A stretch of DNA of 64,000 nt from Megalonaias nervosa (taxonomy: Eukaryota > Mollusca > Bivalvia > Unionida > Unionidae), in the NCBI GenBank assembly GCA_016617855.1, contig JAECUM010093588.1, positions 18,347 to 82,346 of the forward strand, read 5' to 3'. Positions 62,580-64,000 of the stretch are shown piece by piece (the stretch's first letter is position 1; every line of letters begins with the position of its first letter). The notes under the pieces are model-generated. The model had not been told where the DNA came from and did no database searches. It worked only from the letters and a program-made list of their open reading frames with translations. A program made the translations under genes and the position numbers.

Positions 62580-64000
62580 ATGAAACGATCGCACGATTTC
62601 AGTGAGAGAGAAGAAGAAGAACGTAAGAGGCAGCGACGTGATATATGGCCTCGCACACGAAAAGAAGTGTTCGCTCAAAATCGAAGACATGAGCGAACCT
62701 GAACCAACACCTTCCACGCCTGCGACCAGACCGAGAACCTACGTCAAACCAAAAGTCACCACTATCACCCGAAAAGTATTATCACATTCGAGAGACGGAA
62801 AAGCGCTCCTTTAGAAAATTTAGAACCACGGCCTACACATACACAGTGAAGTTTAAAGATTTCAAGTCCGACGTACCGCTGGAGAAAGCAAAAGAGTTCA
62901 TCACCGATGTATGGGGTTCTTTGTTAACCACACTGAAACGACAATGTGAAGCCAAAGAAGGCGATCGCTTGACACTCTTCATTTATCACGACAGTCTGAA
63001 GTCCCCCGCTTTGATCGAGTTTAGCAGACCATCAGAACTGACACCTTTCAAAGTCATGGACAAGATTCAACACGTGCAGCAGTCCAACGACAAGTTTCAC
63101 ATCACCGATGGAAAAGCGACACTATACATGGCCCACGTGTCTCTTCCCAAAGGGACAGGACGCAAAAATGTTATTGGTGGACGACATTCGCAGCACCAAA
63201 AAGAGCCTCGTCCAAATGAACAACCCTCAAGACAAGATGTGTTTAGCCCGTGCCATCGTGGTGGGACGAACGTATGCCGACAAGAACGACACGGCAGAAT
63301 TGAAAAGAGCCTGAAAAACTATTCAACAATCGGACCGAGCCAAACAACGAAAAGAAGCAGAACTCCTGTTACAGCAAGCGGGATATCCAAATACACACCC
63401 TGCGGCATTCCTGAAATGCAAAAATTGCAAGATGTCTTAGCTCCGCGCTACACCTTGAAAGTGCACCCTTAAGAAGTGCGTGGAACTCTGTAGTTTCGAG
63501 GCAAAGATTTCAAAGACAGAAAATACATTCATGTCTATCATCACGATGAACATTTCGATGCCATCACCAGTATCACCGGATTCCTGGGATACAGTTATTA
63601 TTGTGAGAAATGTAACTATGGCTATAACAATCGAGAGCAACACAAGCATTGTGGATCGAAATGCTTAGGATGTTTGGCCTCTAAACCCTGTCTTGATAAA
63701 GGACAAGAACGAGTATATTGCCCTGCTTGTCAGCGCACTTTTTTCAGCACTACCTGTTACCAACAACATCTCAAGACGCAAGTTTCATAGCGGAAAAGTG
63801 CTTGTCAACTCCTGAGATTGTGCCCTACTTGTGGATAAGGCATACGTACTAATAGTGCCAAGGCTCACGTATGTCCAGGAAAGAAGCGATGTCACATTTG
63901 CCGCCAAATCGTGGGCTTGGAACACGAAAGCTTCATTCACAAATACCATTCCCAACAAGAGGAGAAAGATGACCATAAGAAAGACAATTTCATCTTTTTC
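62580..64000 (+). pseudogene. Polinton/Maverick (adintovirus-like) DNA polymerase B, N-terminal part, broken, runs off the window
   Basis: Seen: coding-like sequence that moves between frames. A 40-codon opening from the ATG at 62580, rich in Glu/Arg/Lys, stops at 62700. Similar-looking sequence continues in a second frame to about 62814, a third from 62846 to about 63170, and a fourth from about 63108 to 63312. A further segment from about 63500 carries in-frame stops at 63788 and 63836. Family marks include a CLARAIVVG-type motif near 63239-63265 and a His/Asp-rich GFLG segment followed by several C-x2-C pairs (first at 63602 and 63611). Known: this order of motifs precedes the exonuclease and polymerase domains in the protein-primed PolB of Polintons and adintoviruses. 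Those catalytic domains would lie beyond 64000. Inferred: an old inactivated copy of a large virus-like element, with at least three frame changes and several stops. No capsid, integrase or terminal repeat is identified here. An adintovirus origin cannot be separated from a Polinton. Confidence 0.78.

Overview
This is a eukaryotic, AT-rich, gene-poor window from a lophotrochozoan, most likely a mollusc. The evidence is one recognisable animal exon, several tRNA-derived SINE families of the kind common in molluscs, very dense and long microsatellites (CA, TA, GA), mariner, LINE, LTR and Polinton/Maverick remnants, and no prokaryotic-style operons. Nearly all open frames of 60-140 codons here are chance frames or translations of simple repeats. 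The species cannot be named from the sequence alone.

The one clear host coding segment is the first coding exon of a PDE8-type (high-affinity cAMP) phosphodiesterase, + strand, 31872-32123. It has the N-terminal MGC acylation signal, a strongly conserved start and a phase-0 splice donor. No later PDE8 exon was recognised, so 32124-64000 is probably intron 1 or intron plus intergenic sequence. The 5' flank of the exon carries an old tandem duplication of about 300 bp.

Layout. 0-13 kb: empty AT-rich DNA, a 346-bp element with perfect 36-bp terminal inverted repeats, two tRNA-headed SINEs, a compound TG/GA microsatellite and a degenerate GACCTTGACC-type repeat. 13-20 kb: a block of a 146-bp tandem repeat, a mariner end fragment and three SINEs. 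20-30 kb: a 1.17-kb terminal-inverted-repeat element, a LINE reverse-transcriptase remnant abutting a SINE, a mariner transposase pseudogene, a three-part CA/TA/GA microsatellite and an 18-bp minisatellite. 30-36 kb: the PDE8 exon, a 44-bp minisatellite split by a hAT-like MITE, a second 146-bp repeat block and a 43-bp minisatellite. 36-45 kb: a tandem array, SINEs, a second MITE of the same GC-rich family and empty DNA. 45-62 kb: two solo LTRs of one family with 4-bp target duplications, a third 146-bp block behind a 51-nt hairpin, a 36-bp minisatellite and a GC-rich hAT-type MITE with a perfect 8-bp target duplication. 62.5-64 kb: the broken N-terminal part of a Polinton/adintovirus-like protein-primed DNA polymerase B that runs off the window.

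The window is mainly a record of repeated nesting of mobile elements into tandem repeats next to one long-intron signalling gene. Boundaries quoted for elements with target-site duplications are exact to the base; those of degenerate repeats are approximate.
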